Part shown: in pieces, positions 50,186 through 61,352 of the stretch
Layout of the letters: the number at the start of each line of letters is the position of its first letter
How positions within the stretch are numbered: position 1 is the stretch's first letter
From: Xestospongia muta
Lineage: Eukaryota > Porifera > Demospongiae > Haplosclerida > Petrosiidae
Direction of reading: 5' to 3'
Assembly (NCBI GenBank): GCA_963693285.1
Contig: OY848917.1
Span: 33,987,245 to 34,051,244 of the forward strand
Length of the DNA: 64,000 nucleotides
Program-made: the position numbers and the translations under genes
The notes under the pieces: generated by a model
Told to the model about the DNA's origin: nothing
Seen by the model: only the letters and a program-made list of their open reading frames with translations
Databases searched by the model: none

Positions 50186-50300
50186 ACAGAGTCAGAATTA
50201 TATATATAGCATTATACAAAGATTGAAACTAGTCCTTGCTATGATATTAACGACATGATAGCTGCTGGTTGTAAGTCAAGATAGTAATACCATTTATTGA
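50186..50300 (+). pseudogene. IS630-like relic, copy 3, central piece in opposite orientation
   Basis: GCATTATACAAAGATTGAAA and the following GACATGATAGCTGCTGG..GTAAGT match 4970-5060 of copy 1 on the plus strand, including the start of the second small intron. The neighbouring C-terminal piece is on the minus strand, so one side has been inverted. Confidence 0.75.
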
Positions 50301-50399
50301 TCAGTACATCTATCAACTTTAAAGGAATTTGTTGGGAAAGTCGATTGAAGCAGAAACTACTGTCAGGAGCCTTAACTGTACATAGGTAGTGCCAAATGA

Positions 50400-51310
50400 T
50401 ATCCACACTATGATGAGTTAGATTCATCAACAACCAAAGCTTCCTCCCAAACAGAAAAAGGGACATTATCTTGTACCAATAACTTGTAGTTAATAAATTC
50501 TTTGAGAAGATCATCCAGTTCTTTTGGTGCTTTAAATGTTGCTAAATCTATATAGATAGATAGATAAAGTATTACAGTGATCACTATACCTTTCAACGAA
50601 ATACTCCACTTCTGACCATAACGGGAAGATTTCGGAGAGCATATGACATACAATATACCATTGTTGTGATGACCCTCATTTCATGTGATACAGTCCTTGT
50701 ACGGGATAAATGAATTTAACAATGCCACCTCCATTAACCAGAACAAGAACTTTCTCCAAATAATCCTCCTACCAAATGAGTAATACACACTGTATTGATC
50801 AGCTTTGTCTACTCCACCCATGTTGTGGTTATACCTGTCAACAATAAAGAGTTTACCTTTGGAGACCCTCATTGATCTCATACAGTTGTTGTACTAGTGG
50901 GATAAACAGATGAGATCAATACTGTTGGCTTTCCTTTATCTCTCCATGCTATCACCATCTTCTTCCCGTCTATCCTAATTAACAAGAAGAGCAACAACAA
51001 GCTGGGTTTATAAAGGAAGATCAGAGCTACAATGTGACAAATATGTGTGTCTTGTCTCGTCTCTAGTAGGTTAATATATTGAGGATATACCCTGTCTCAT
51101 TATCAGCTAGAACATATACCTTCAGGCCCACTTATTTGGTTTCTTAGGACATTATTGTAGGAAACTAACTCTGCCCTTGAAACCAGTCATGTCTCATCAA
51201 TTGAAACTTCACATCCAGGGTAAAAACACTCTGAAATGTGGTTACATGGGTATCAAGGAGTGGTTTTACCTTGTCAATATGGTGTGTGGGTGTAGTTGCT
51301 TCTGGGAGGT
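50400..51310 (-). pseudogene. piggyBac transposase relic
   Basis: The minus strand reads HIDKVKPLLDTHVTTFQSVF then PGCEVSIDET (first catalytic Asp, near 51190-51270), LADNETGYILNIL (near 51080-51110), KMVIAWRDKGKPTVLISSVY (near 50900-50960) and VDRYNHNMGGVDKADQYSVY (third catalytic Asp, near 50800-50860). WRKFLFWLMEVALLNSFI and a C-terminal segment (KAPKELDDLLKEFINY) follow. These are spread over three frames with stops, and the DNFYTS block is missing. Confidence 0.85.
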
Positions 51311-52327
51311 GCATCATCCAAAGTAATGAGGATCCTTTGGATTCTTGGTAGCAGCAGCAGAGACTGATGATGTGACTGAAGGTGATACTTCTCTCTCTTC
51401 AAGTAATAGTTCAATAAGACATTTAATAATATCTCTCCATATCAATAGAAGGTCAACAGATTCTACAAAAGAGAAACCACTCACTGGTCGTGCATGAGTA
51501 CAATCATTATATGCTTGGAATACAAAAGCTTGACCAGTAAATACCATATTACTTACAATATTATTCTTTTTTTACACAACTCTATAAAATGGTTGAGAAA
51601 AGTATTCTTTTGGATGCTAGAGTGGTTGTTCAAGACACTAGTAAAAGTAACACACACAGAATGACTTTTTAATTCTGGAAAATAAACATTAAACCATTAT
51701 TATACATAACAATTGTAATTATTGTTGCTATTATATCCTAACATTTTTCTAAATCAGTGATGTCACTTTCATCCATTGACAAACCTTCTAACACTCTGTG
51801 TCTCTTCTGGTACTAAATTGGAGCAGGTCCTATGTAGGATTTTATTTAAATTGAACATCTTTCTTTAGATGATTTATGATGTACGGAAGTCTTGAAGCCA
51901 AGAAGGCAAATATGATGGCCCCTTTGTCCCAGTAGCTTCTATTTACCTTTTTTATCTCCCTGACAAACCTATCTCTGAGGGTTTTCCATTTTTTTTTGGG
52001 GGGGGGGGATCATCAACGGTTCATTGGGTTCCCATCTAATTTAGTGCAATAACTATAAATTATCATACGTTTAAACCTATTTTTATTACCTGAGTTGCTA
52101 CATTTTCCAAGTATTCTCCTTCGCATGAGCATCACGATAATTTCCACTTGTCAGAAACTTGCCATAAGCAAGGAAAACATTGAATTGCTTCAACCAACAT
52201 TTTGCTGTGGAAGGTAAGCATTAAGACCTTGTCATGATAGGTGTCCCACAATTTCAGGTTTTTGATCAGCCATTTTATGGCATGGAGTAGGCCTCCTTAA
52301 TTGCCAAACCTACTGAAGTTGAAGCCC
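51311..52327. other. Intergenic DNA with a poly-G run
   Basis: No gene recognised. A T9G10 run lies at about 51988-52008. A 77-residue minus-strand frame at 51314-51547 may be the N-terminal part of the piggyBac relic just below it. Confidence 0.3.
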
Positions 52328-52586
52328 TCAAACTAGTTGCCATATATATACCCATTTGACCCTTATGAAATAAACAGCAGCATTAAGGTTCATTCTTTTT
52401 GAAGAGCTGTGACCTGACAGATTACTCTCACTATCACTGTCCACTCGACTATTGGCAGCCATTATCACGTTGTGGGGTGTGGTTAAACCAAGAGCATGGC
52501 CCAATAACTGAGTGTGTGCATGCTGGGCATGAGGAATTTGCAAAGCTGGGTGTGTGAGCGTGAGAATAGATACCTATGTGTGAGAC
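52328..52586 (-). pseudogene. 5' fragment of the hAT-like family seen at 40000-41172
   Basis: The minus strand encodes MAANSRVDSDSESNLSGHSS then KRMNLNAAVYF, nearly the same as the start at 41044. The upstream DNA (GCATGCTGGGCATGAGG, GAGAATAGATACCTATGT) also matches 41098-41165. The copy ends within about 70 codons, so only the 5' end is present. Confidence 0.8.
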
Positions 52587-53035
52587 TCACACCGTAGGTG
52601 TGATACTTGGAGGGTATGCACTACAACGGCTATGATATGAGGCATTATCCATTACAATAAAACTGTTAGGTGGAATATTGGGGAGATATTTGGTAGCAAA
52701 CAACTTCTCAAAATGATTAGTTATCTCATCATGGTAGTCACCAGTATTTTTTTGGATCTGAACATGAGAATGGTATTGGGAATCCAACCAAGGTAATTTT
52801 GTACCATGAGCATTGACGCAGGTTTCATCAAGGTAAATGACTGGCCTATTCTTTTGATGGTCATTAATCATAAGAAGAATGTAAGTGTGTCACTGTTCAA
52901 GAATGTGAGGTTGTTCATAGTAGTGGTGTTTGTCATCCATTCTCTTATGTCTATAAAGTACAATATTAATAGGCATTATAACAAAAGTTATGGTGACTCA
53001 CTTGAATCCCATATCTCTTAGCAAGATGTGTAGAA
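52587..53035 (-). pseudogene. IS630-like transposase relic, copy 4
   Basis: Minus-strand pieces: QKNRPVIYLDETCVNAHGTK (first Asp), DYHDEITNHFEKLFATKYLP and SFIVMDNASYHSRCSAYPPS (second Asp). The sequence stops where the hAT-like 5' fragment begins, so the Glu block is missing. Upstream, at about 52950-53005, the first small intron of copy 1 is present with nearly identical sequence (GTGAGTCACCATAACT at the donor side). Confidence 0.85.
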
Positions 53036-53040
53036 TTGAT

Positions 53041-53680
53041 TAGGGCTGTCACGATATATAAAAATCTATATCACATATCATGGATATTTATATCATGATA
53101 TATCACATATCATGATAAATTTTTAAATTTTTATATTTGTAACAAATTGACAATTCTCAAACAGAAAGATTAATTGTTCTGCATGTTCTGGTGTTAAACA
53201 GTTTCTTTTTTCAGTAATTACATTGCCAGCAGCACTGAACAGGTGTTCTGATGGAACACTTGTAGTGACAAAAAAAAAATTTACACACGAGTCTATTCAT
53301 AATAGGATATACTCTACTCATTTCATACCACCACTGAAGTGGATCAGCATCTAATTGAAGATTTGTTTCAGTTCTATAAAGCTCCATGTCATCTCGTAGT
53401 GAAGGAATTGTGTCAAATATATCCTTCAGTGTAGGTACATCATTACATTCTAAAAAGACAATATAATTGAAAACTTGGAAATGGAACAAGTTATCAAAAT
53501 GGCTTCTTCTTTCTTTCTGATATTTGAACTTATGTTTAAAAGATTGGGTGATTGTAACCTTGCTTTTATCACCAAACTTAAAACTTGATGGTGGCTTTAC
53601 TAATCCACATTTGTAACTGAGGTCAAAGTCCTCACTATACAATACATGTCTAAATTCTGTGATTACCTTATAAATTCTTT
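53041..53680 (-). pseudogene. hAT element 3' part: dimerisation region and terminus
   Basis: The minus strand gives ADPLQWWYEMSRVYPIMNRL near 53310-53360 and, after a shift at a nine-base A run near 53272, TTSVPSEHLFSAAGNVITEK then RNCLTPEHAEQLIFL, the classical hAT C-terminal dimerisation motif of the ZBED/Ac type. The sequence then passes an AT-rich block of inverted ATATCATGATAT units (53050-53125) to TAGGGCTGTCACGATATA at 53041, a likely terminus. Upstream, VKPPSSFKFGDKSKVTITQS lies within the same frame. The catalytic core is absent. Confidence 0.8.
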
Positions 53681-55000
53681 CCTGAATTGTTTGTTATGCT
53701 AATTTTTATAAAATATAATTAGTTAACTACTTTAATTACTTGAAAGGCAAATGTTTGTCAGGTGAAAGTTTCATAAGAATTAGATTGCATCCTCTTCTAC
53801 ATCACCTCTTCTCACAGTTAGTCAAAATGGTGTTCTGCCTTTGTCTACGTACTTTGTTCTATATGTATTAGAAATGCATCTTTTGCTTTTTGGAGAACGA
53901 CATTTTCTGCCTTTTAAAACTGTTATAATATATACTTGTAAAAGTACGCTTTGAGTCATTTAACATATTGTCATATTATGTTTGTTCTTTACTTAGTAAA
54001 GATTCATCATGTTTATGCATGTTAAAATGTCTTGTGAATACTAATTTTCTCTACAAACCTTCATTTATGTATGAATGCCTAAATTCATTACAAGTCTTTT
54101 AGACTATATACTAACCTGTATAAGCATCATCACTATAGTGTAAGGGGACCAGCTACATAATTCCTCTTTTAGGATCTCGTCCTAACAGTTGTACTGCAAT
54201 TTCAGGTCTCTCACCAGACATTTTAATTTTGATTGTCAAACCTACCCACATTGAACCCCTTGAACTTGGTGCAATTCATGTACCTGTTACACACTTTTAT
54301 GAAATAGTTGTAGGAGGCCAGTTGCTGAATGTGCTTATGAGTTACCCTACTATAGAAACACATTGCACTGTTTTTGTCTCCCTCAAATATTCGCATGTTA
54401 AAATATTCATGTAGTCAAGTACTTAGCACATTATCATAAAAAGGTGTTACCTTCAGAATTTGAGGTGTATGCATCTGATGAGGTGATATAAAAACAAAAT
54501 TTAACAGTTACAACTTAACATTAAGTACTTGTCATTTAACTTTTTCATGGACTGCTATGCAATTTTGCACAGGCATGGTTTCCTTTGTGGTAGACTACAT
54601 GCAAAGCTGGACTACTTTCACTATAGTACAATACAGTACAATACAGTCCATGGGCCCAAGTTAGAGCAAAATAATTCATAGCCTTGTCTGTTGTTGAACT
54701 CGAACTCCATGCTTACGCCCAATTTTACCAAGTCACGTGACCATAATGTAACGTCACTACATCAATTGTTGTGCAGACTGGGAAATGTTGCAGGATCAAT
54801 TACTTACTATTGTTACATCTGTATCATCACTCAACTGGCCTGTGTGTCAAGTAGAAAGAGAAGTTGTGACTGAATAACTAAATCAAATGTTGAATTAAAC
54901 TAACATTAGAACATTATATAATATATATATATATATATATTTTCCGTAATCATGTTTAATACTTTAGGTCTACAAATAAAATTAAAAGACTTAAAGATGT
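53681..55000. other. Intergenic DNA with an (AT)n run
   Basis: No gene recognised. (AT) repeats run at about 54914-54940, and a short ACAGTACAATACAGT repeat lies near 54628-54648. Confidence 0.35.
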
Positions 55001-55440
55001 CAAGTTTAACTGTAACTCGTTTTCAGCTACATTCTTGCATACTTCCTCTTTTCACAACACTGCTTTTTTGTATCAGATCCTTCACAGTTTTTATGGTGCA
55101 CACCTTTCAGTCACACCCAGTCAATTTTTTAGGCTGGATTTGCTGTTATCTATCGAAGAAGAAGAAAGGCCTGTAGTGCTGGTAAGTTTCACTTTCCCCC
55201 CGCTTGTATTTTTCTTCTGGCGCACCATGCCTATTACTTGTTTGTGTGTTGTAATCTTAAAGCAATGATTTCACTACAGCAAATCTGAATTCTAGGTGGC
55301 TCATTTGCTTTGAAGAGATTTGACTATAGAGGATGCTGGCATTCATTATTGACAAGTCAAGCAGATGAAAAACAGCCTTTTCCACAATTTTTGTGACCTG
55401 TGTTTTGTATTTCTACATAATTATTATCATTCATGTATAT
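55000..55440 (+). pseudogene. Possible piggyBac N-terminal remnant
   Basis: The plus-strand stretch at 55085-55170 (TCACACCCAGTCAATTTTTT..GGCTGGATTTG) resembles the interior of the piggyBac MITE at 27575-27620. No clear protein remains. Confidence 0.35.
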
Positions 55441-55994
55441 GTAACATTATTTACCTGTGTGCATATCCATATGAGAGGACCATTTGATCACTATGATCCA
55501 TCTCTGCCATGTATTTATTGTACTAATCCACTACTAAAGGTTTATTTACGTCCCCAATTCCACTGTTTTCCCTCCTTGTCCTTCTACATTTAGTGGTCAT
55601 CTCATTAGAATGGATAGTGGAGAGCATTGCAACTGGCCTTTTATCCATCCATTTCAGACACATTATTTTATTGTTACAAATGGTTTCCCTATATGTCTAT
55701 CCTTTTAGAGTAATAAAATGAAACAAAGGTTGGTCTTGATTTTGTAACTTTTACCTTTTGATAGTTTTATGGTTTTGACTTTTTTTGATAGGCCTCTTTT
55801 ATCGTTCCTGACAGTTCCACACAAGCTTCAAAGCCATCATTATTCATTAGATCAAGTAATAGGGCAGGTGATGTGTAATAGTTATCTACATAAACATGGT
55901 AACCCTTTGATCTGTCAATAACAACATTACAATGTTGTGAGCCAAGCCTTTTTCTGGTGCAGCATTGTGTTCTTTGCCTAATAATAAAATACAA
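55441..55994 (-). pseudogene. piggyBac transposase catalytic core and C-terminal part, copy B
   Basis: The minus strand reads RKRLGSQHCNVVIDRSKGYH then VYVDNYYTSPALLLDLMNND (second catalytic Asp, near 55870-55900), VELSGTIKEAYQKKSKP, and downstream a degenerate YNKYM..MDHSDQMVLSY (third Asp region). The nucleotide sequence is closely similar to 38340-38840 (copy A). Stops follow the first 75 codons. Confidence 0.85.
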
Positions 55995-57239
55995 AAGTAC
56001 ATGTACATACAGGAAACCTAAATAGCAAATTTAGAAACACCAAGAATAATGCAAAAGTTTTCATATTCAACTCCTAATTTTTGCTGTGAAAATTGTGTGA
56101 TCACTTGTTGTATTGAAAACTGTAAAAATAAGACACTTACCAGTTGAATTAAGACAGGAAGTATAACTCCATGGAAAACATTACATTGCATAAAGTAATT
56201 AAGTATACTTCCTTTTCAGTATTTTTGTTTCTGTCATAACTGAAAAGTTTTGAATTATGGTGATCAAAAACAAATTTGTTTCAAACTCAACATCAATGGA
56301 ATTTTAATATTTTATTGTTATTATTGCTAATATAGAGGTGTTTGTTTAAACATTCGCTGACCTCTATTCAATTGGACATTACTGAAATTTACCAATTCTT
56401 AAAACCATTATAATTTGATAATTTTCCCTGTATAATGCCCATTTTCTTGCAATTTACTAAGATTAATGGCATTTTCTTGTGCAGAATAAATTGCAGAAAA
56501 TTGCCTAAAATTGCATTTTCTTTTGATACATTTCACTAGGGCAAGAATGCTCAAACTATATGTCAAAGTATCCAGGAAAAATAAAATATGGTTGGAAAGG
56601 TTTCACTCCATGTGACTCCTAAATCGTTATAATACTGTTCTTTAGTACACAAGTTATTCTTAGATAAAGCCATATCACCACCACAACACCCTTTGCTACT
56701 AGAAAACCATCCTGAACTTGTAAGTGGACTTACCCAGACATGTTCTTGGATAAGTGTTGTTTACGAAAGTGTATATAAGTGGTGCAAAATATGCAATGTG
56801 GAGCTTAATGTAAAAAAGAAGTGCAATAAGCGATAGACAATGTATTACCAAAAATGAGAATTGATGTGAAAAACATGCATATAATGAAGGCTATTGCAGC
56901 ACTTATTTATTTTGATAGGAATGTCTTTGTTGGAAAAGAAAAGAAAGAGAAGATAACATCACTCCTTTTGTATACTGACTCTATTAAGTACTGAGAAATT
57001 GCTATTTGAACAGATTTTGATGAGTCTGTCTGTTTTTTTCATCCATCATAACCAATGAATAAAATAATTGCAAACAAATATTACTGAGTACACCCAATTA
57101 AACACATCCTCATGAATATTAATTAGTTAGAAAAACATTTTTACCACACGCTTTGTGCAACATATTGGGTCTACCCTCTCAAAGCCTTGCCTTCACACTA
57201 CTGGTCAAGCTTCTCCATATTTTTGACAGCCTCCTCAGT
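55995..57239. other. AT-rich intergenic DNA
   Basis: No coding signal recognised on either strand. Confidence 0.35.
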
Positions 57240-57420
57240 AATTTTACATTTTTCATATTGGAGTACAAAATGGCCATTCTACAATGAAACCTTTTCCTTG
57301 ATTATGTCCTGGAAGATTTGAATTGCTGATGAAGTATTTACGTCTAAATAACAGCCAGACACAACCAGGAAGAGATGACAACAACTACAATAAATTATAT
57401 AAAATTAGACTGTTTCTGGA
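57240..57420 (+). pseudogene. piggyBac fragment (same segment as 37935-38240, opposite strand)
   Basis: ATATTGGAGTACAAAATGGC and GAAGATTTGAATTGCTGATG match the minus strand of 38030-38190 almost exactly. The plus-strand reading gives GRFELLMKYLRLNNSQTQP. Confidence 0.8.
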
Positions 57421-57841
57421 TTTGATAATCAATAGTATTAAAGTCAAGAGACAGCGGAGTTGAGTACAATATATGCCAAAAAAAACCACTAAATGGGTTA
57501 TCAAACTATGGGTTGCAAGTGATTCAGCAACAGGCTATGTGTGGAACTTCCACTTGTACATAGATTAAATTTATTTTTTGTAGAAGTTACCATCACTACC
57601 TCTCAGTTTTAGCATTGCTTAGAGGATATATGTAGTTGATGTTCACTAAATGAATTATGTGAATGTGATATATTATGTATATTTGTAAAAATAGTTTTTA
57701 TTAAAGTAGATCAAATTAATGAGAGGTAATGTAAGGTTTAGGCAACCATATTCTTTGATCTGTGCTTCCAAATGGATTACCAAACACACACCCACTACTG
57801 CTATCAAGCTAAATAAATAAGACCAATGTATATAATACCTG
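57421..57841. other. Intergenic DNA or last intron of the candidate gene
   Basis: A possible 3' exon lies near 57730-57800 on the minus strand (GCVFGNPFGSTDQRIWLPKP, then a stop), after an acceptor-like TTATTTAG. Its phase does not fit the upstream exon cleanly. Confidence 0.3.
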
Positions 57842-59194
57842 TAGGAGAACCAATAGAGCTTCCACTAATATTCATACAGTCCTCTAATTCACTAGTGTCC
57901 TCACTGTCCGAGCGAAATTGCCATGAATAGTCATCCTATATTATATAAAATTTGACAAAGTAACAACATAAAATGTGTCGGTGATTACATGTTAATATAT
58001 AAAAAGGGAAATAAAATGTTGAACCTTTTCTTTTTTTAATCTGAGTTTTTCTAACATAGTCCACATCTGACTTGAGAGCAGATACTTGGGTTGACATTCC
58101 AGTTAAACCATCACATACTAATTTTCTGAGTTGATACATCTCAGAATACGTGTCCTATAGCAATATTTACTTTTCATAAGTTATGCTATAAACTATAACT
58201 ATCATACCACAAATTGACTTTGCTGGTTAAACTTGGGAACTGGAAGATGATGATAATCGAATGGCCACCTGAGGCAGAGGCATAATCTTGTATGGCTCAT
58301 GAGATATATCTTCACTGCAAGTCAAGCCTAAATTTTCATTTTGCATTTCAATTATTGATATGTCTGTGGTCACATTTTTAGCAATATTTATTATTTAATG
58401 TAAGTACCTCGGATAAGATTATTTTACTGATTCTATTATTCTCATCTATCTTAGCCTTGTCATCTGTTGCCTATATGCATGAAAATGTATTATAATAAAG
58501 GTAAATATATCATATGCACTAATTGCAATTACAGCAAAAACAGCAAAAATGCTCAACTGTTTTACTCTTTTCTTTGCTGGGTGCTTTGAATCTCCTATAT
58601 GTGAAGTAAGCACTTATATATGCATTATGATGAAGATGAAAGCATGTTTCTTTTTAATGGGTGTTTTCTTGAATATTAGGTGGTTTTTTTGATGGAGGCT
58701 TTGTAGCAGGTAAGTCATGAACATAAGCTAAGAAAACGAAGTATTGACAACTTGGCTGTTAAAAAAACTAATTAAAATACCACACTAGGTTGTACCTGCT
58801 AATTTTATGAATACAATTACTTTATCGAACATCAAAGACCATGGCAAATTGAGTTGCATGGTGCTAAACCAGTAATTACTTACCATCAACAAACTCTTCA
58901 TCAGTTGATATTTCTCTCTTTTCTTGTTTTATTTTCATGTCTGGATACTTACCTTTAAGAGTAAATAAAACGTAGATTTGGTAATTAAGTATAATGGTTT
59001 TGTAACAAATGCACATCATGTAAATTCTTACCAGAAGCCAATATCTCCACGTCATATTCATTACCCTTAAACTTTGCTTTACATTTGGTTCTAAATATAA
59101 TATGTAGAATATCACTTTCATTAGCAAGTAGAATATCTTTAGAAGATAAGACATCACAAAGATCTTCTCCATCACACCACTTGACCAAAAAGTG
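57842..59194 (-). CDS. Candidate multi-exon host gene, unassigned
   Basis: Five stretches on the minus strand look like short exons with splice signals. 59032-59194: HFLVKWCDGEDLCDVLSSKD.. ending G|GTAAGAA. 58884-58952: KYPDMKIKQEKREISTDEEF, ending G|GTAAGTAA and matching phase. 58408-58470: ATDDKAKIDENNRISKIILS E, ending GAG|GTACTT. About 58208-58295: RWPFDYHHLPVPKFNQQSQF V. 58025-58154: YSEMYQLRKLVCDGLTGMST then QVSALKSDVDYVRKT, coiled-coil-like. 57842-57935: DDYSWQFRSDSEDTSELEDC. FLVKW..G resembles the small Tudor/chromo-like head of some BEN-domain proteins, but no BEN domain was seen. Not all exon phases agree, so the model is provisional and the start is unknown. Confidence 0.45.
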
Positions 59195-59525
59195 CTAATC
59201 TGTTTCAGAAATACATATCAAATATAGTTTCCACGAACATGCTTTACTGATAATATATTTATAGATAAATTAGCTATATTAAGCTGCATTGGCATTCTGT
59301 CACTGTGGCACTGGAACAGAACTAAGATTGACGTGACAGTAATAAATTTAAACTTACAATGAGACCAAGGACAGCAAATGGACGAGTACAGTATCGAAAG
59401 TATACCTTTCACTAGTTTCGTATTCTCTTTATGTATCTGTTGCTGACTTGGGTGAGTTAGAGACATAACCAGTTGTCCAGTACCAGTAAATGCACACGAG
59501 GGCAGCAACAGGTGGAAATCAGAAA
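59195..59525. other. Intergenic DNA between divergent candidate genes
   Basis: Contains no clear promoter element. A 96-residue minus-strand frame (59218-59508) has no family motif. Confidence 0.3.
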
Positions 59526-59760
59526 ATGTCGACTCCCAGTAGCATCACTGTGTCAGAGATGGAATGTGATTCAAGTTCAACATTAGAGAGTAACGAAACG
59601 ATTTCTTCGAGAGTGACTACCTGAATTTGAAATTAGTGAATCTGACTATTTTGATGACACATCTAGCGGTGATAGTGAGAAGCAGGACAATTCTACTTGT
59701 TCCTCAACCAAGTCTCCTACTTTTTACTTGGAGATGTTACCAGTTCTACCACACGAGTGA
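59526..59760 (+). pseudogene. Short Ser/acidic-rich ORF, frameshifted
   Basis: From ATG 59526 the frame reads MSTPSSITVSEMECDSSSTL then ESNETISSRVTT and a stop at 59624. One frame over, EFEISESDYFDDTSSGDSEK continues to a stop near 59758. A single-base indel may join them. Such acidic, Ser-rich starts occur in piggyBac and other transposases as well as in nuclear host proteins; no more can be said. Confidence 0.35.
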
Positions 59761-60449
59761 CACTTCTCTTTGATTAACTGACACTTGTTTGCTATGTGAA
59801 GAAAAAATGTTCTATTTAATAAACAAAAATGTTCATGTGTCTTACATGCATGTTAGTTTATAGATCATACTCACCCTAAATCTTTTCTGGGCAAAAGATT
59901 TTTTTCCTAAAGATATGTTGATAAATTAAGTGTTATCAAGACAGTACCTGATGAACTGGCTGTGTTTGTTGGCTGTGTTACCATGGATGAATGAGTCTGT
60001 GTTTCATGACCATGACTGGTCACTGAAGCACTCCCAGCAATTAATATTGCTCAGTTATAAATACATCACTTTTATTGGAAAACAGAAGTTCAGGTTAGAA
60101 CTTAGTATTTCCTTTACGTTCATTCTCAGTACAGTTAAACTCACCTACTACAGTTGTATGTGGGTTGGACCAAATAACTATTAGGTTGACTGTTCATGTC
60201 TTCCATTTCAGATTTGATCATGTCAAGTATAGGTTGTTGATTCTCTTTACATTTAATGTTTTGTTGGCAAGTTATTCTAGTTATGAAGACATCTTCTCTT
60301 AGCCAAAATCATGTCATTATAACTATTTATGCAATGGTTCTTGGTACTTATGATGACATCATTGTGTGTCATACAGGTTAATAATAATAGTGTAAGTATA
60401 ACATACTATAGAAGATTGATTTAACATCCAGAATCATTAAAAGGTTACC
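59761..60449. other. Intergenic DNA
   Basis: Only a plus-strand frame of 84 codons at 59930-60184 without recognisable motifs. Confidence 0.3.
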
Positions 60450-60596
60450 CTATCCAAATGTACTTCTACTTTCTACATCCAAAATTTCCCCTGCTTGTGA
60501 CAAGTGTGTGTCGCTTCCCATGACCCACAACGCATCTGGTTGAAGTCCAACCTGTTGTACAGCATATTTGCTTGGAAGCTTGCTCGCCTTAGACTT
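60450..60596 (-). CDS. Candidate terminal exon, unassigned
   Basis: After an acceptor-like CCTGCAG, the minus strand reads KSKASKLPSKYAVQQVGLQP then DALWVMGSDTHLSQAGEILD and VESRSTFG to a TAG stop. Composition (VGLQPDALWVM) looks like a folded protein segment rather than random sequence. I do not recognise the family. An upstream frame at 60589-60780 (HQAHGSSSIQLRVKAIKPGT, VIFGKS) could hold the preceding exon. Confidence 0.4.
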   Translation of the reverse strand, partial: KSKASKLPSKYAVQQVGLQPDALWVMGSDTHLSQAGEILDVESRSTFG

Positions 60597-60881
60597 CTGC
60601 AGGTTTAAAGGAGAAATTGAGACATTTAATAAAATCAGACCTTCTGTTGGTACTATCATGTGAAGTAACAGGGCCTATACATAGTTGGAAATAACATGAC
60701 TTACCAAAGATTACTGTACCTGGTTTTATTGCTTTGACACGCAATTGAATGGATGAGCTACCATGAGCTTGATGGTACATTGCAAATTACTTCAATAATT
60801 AGCTCAAAGTTAAAGTCTGAGGCAGGATGATACGTTCCTTTTTTAATGATACTAGATGTTTGCCTGTTGTAATTTCATATA

Positions 60882-61036
60882 CAGTAGAACGTCGCTTATC
60901 TGAACTTCATTCAACCGAACACGTCGATTAACCGAATGTCTTGCTGGCTGACACACCCATCAGACACACCTAATTATTATTGCATGTGTACATGTGTAAT
61001 CAATACTTAAATTACATGTATAGCGACTATTAACTC
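60882..61036. mobile_element. Terminal fragment of a pogo/Tigger element
   Basis: TA followed by CAGTAGAACGTCGCTTATCT, then AACCGAA-type repeats (CAACCGAACACGTCGATTAA, CCGAATGTC), is the familiar terminus of Tigger/pogo transposons with a TA target. The sequence is cut at about 61036 by the LTR of gypsy 4. No opposite terminus is visible in the window. Confidence 0.7.
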
Positions 61037-61338
61037 TGTAGTGACCGAGTCGGAGAGAGCGGGAAGGGCAAGGAAAAGCCATGAGGAGAGCGAGAAGGAA
61101 AAGAATTACAACCTTGGAAAGGTTAAAATCTCTACTCTATTCCTTTTCTTTTTTTCCTTTTTATCAAAGTTAAAAGCATGCACTTATATACACAAAATGA
61201 TTACGTAATAATAAATTATAACACATACGCAATAATGACTCACATTACATAGCATGATGTAACACTGATAACACTAAATAATAACTAGTAATAACTAAAT
61301 GATAGTATAACTAGCCCATTATATACAACATTATAACA
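61037..61338 (-). repeat. Ty3/gypsy 4 3' LTR
   Basis: About 302 bp. On the minus strand it starts TGTTATAATG and ends GGTCACTACA (TGT..ACA termini). The start is fixed by the purine tract beside it; the other boundary is inferred from the TG/CA rule because the 5' LTR is outside the window. Confidence 0.65.
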
Positions 61339-61352
61339 CCCTTCCCCCTTTA
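61339..61352 (-). other. Polypurine tract of Ty3/gypsy 4
   Basis: AAAGGGGGAAGGG on the minus strand lies directly before the LTR start TGTTATAATG. Confidence 0.8.

Noticed and set aside
54912..54940. (AT)n run as a regulatory or structural element
   Set aside because: A plain microsatellite with no associated gene.
58681..58727. Exon-like stretch on the minus strand (VHDLPATKPPSKKPPNIQEN) in the candidate gene near 58-59 kb
   Set aside because: It has an acceptor and fits the phase, but runs to a stop without any GT donor, so it was left out of the exon list.
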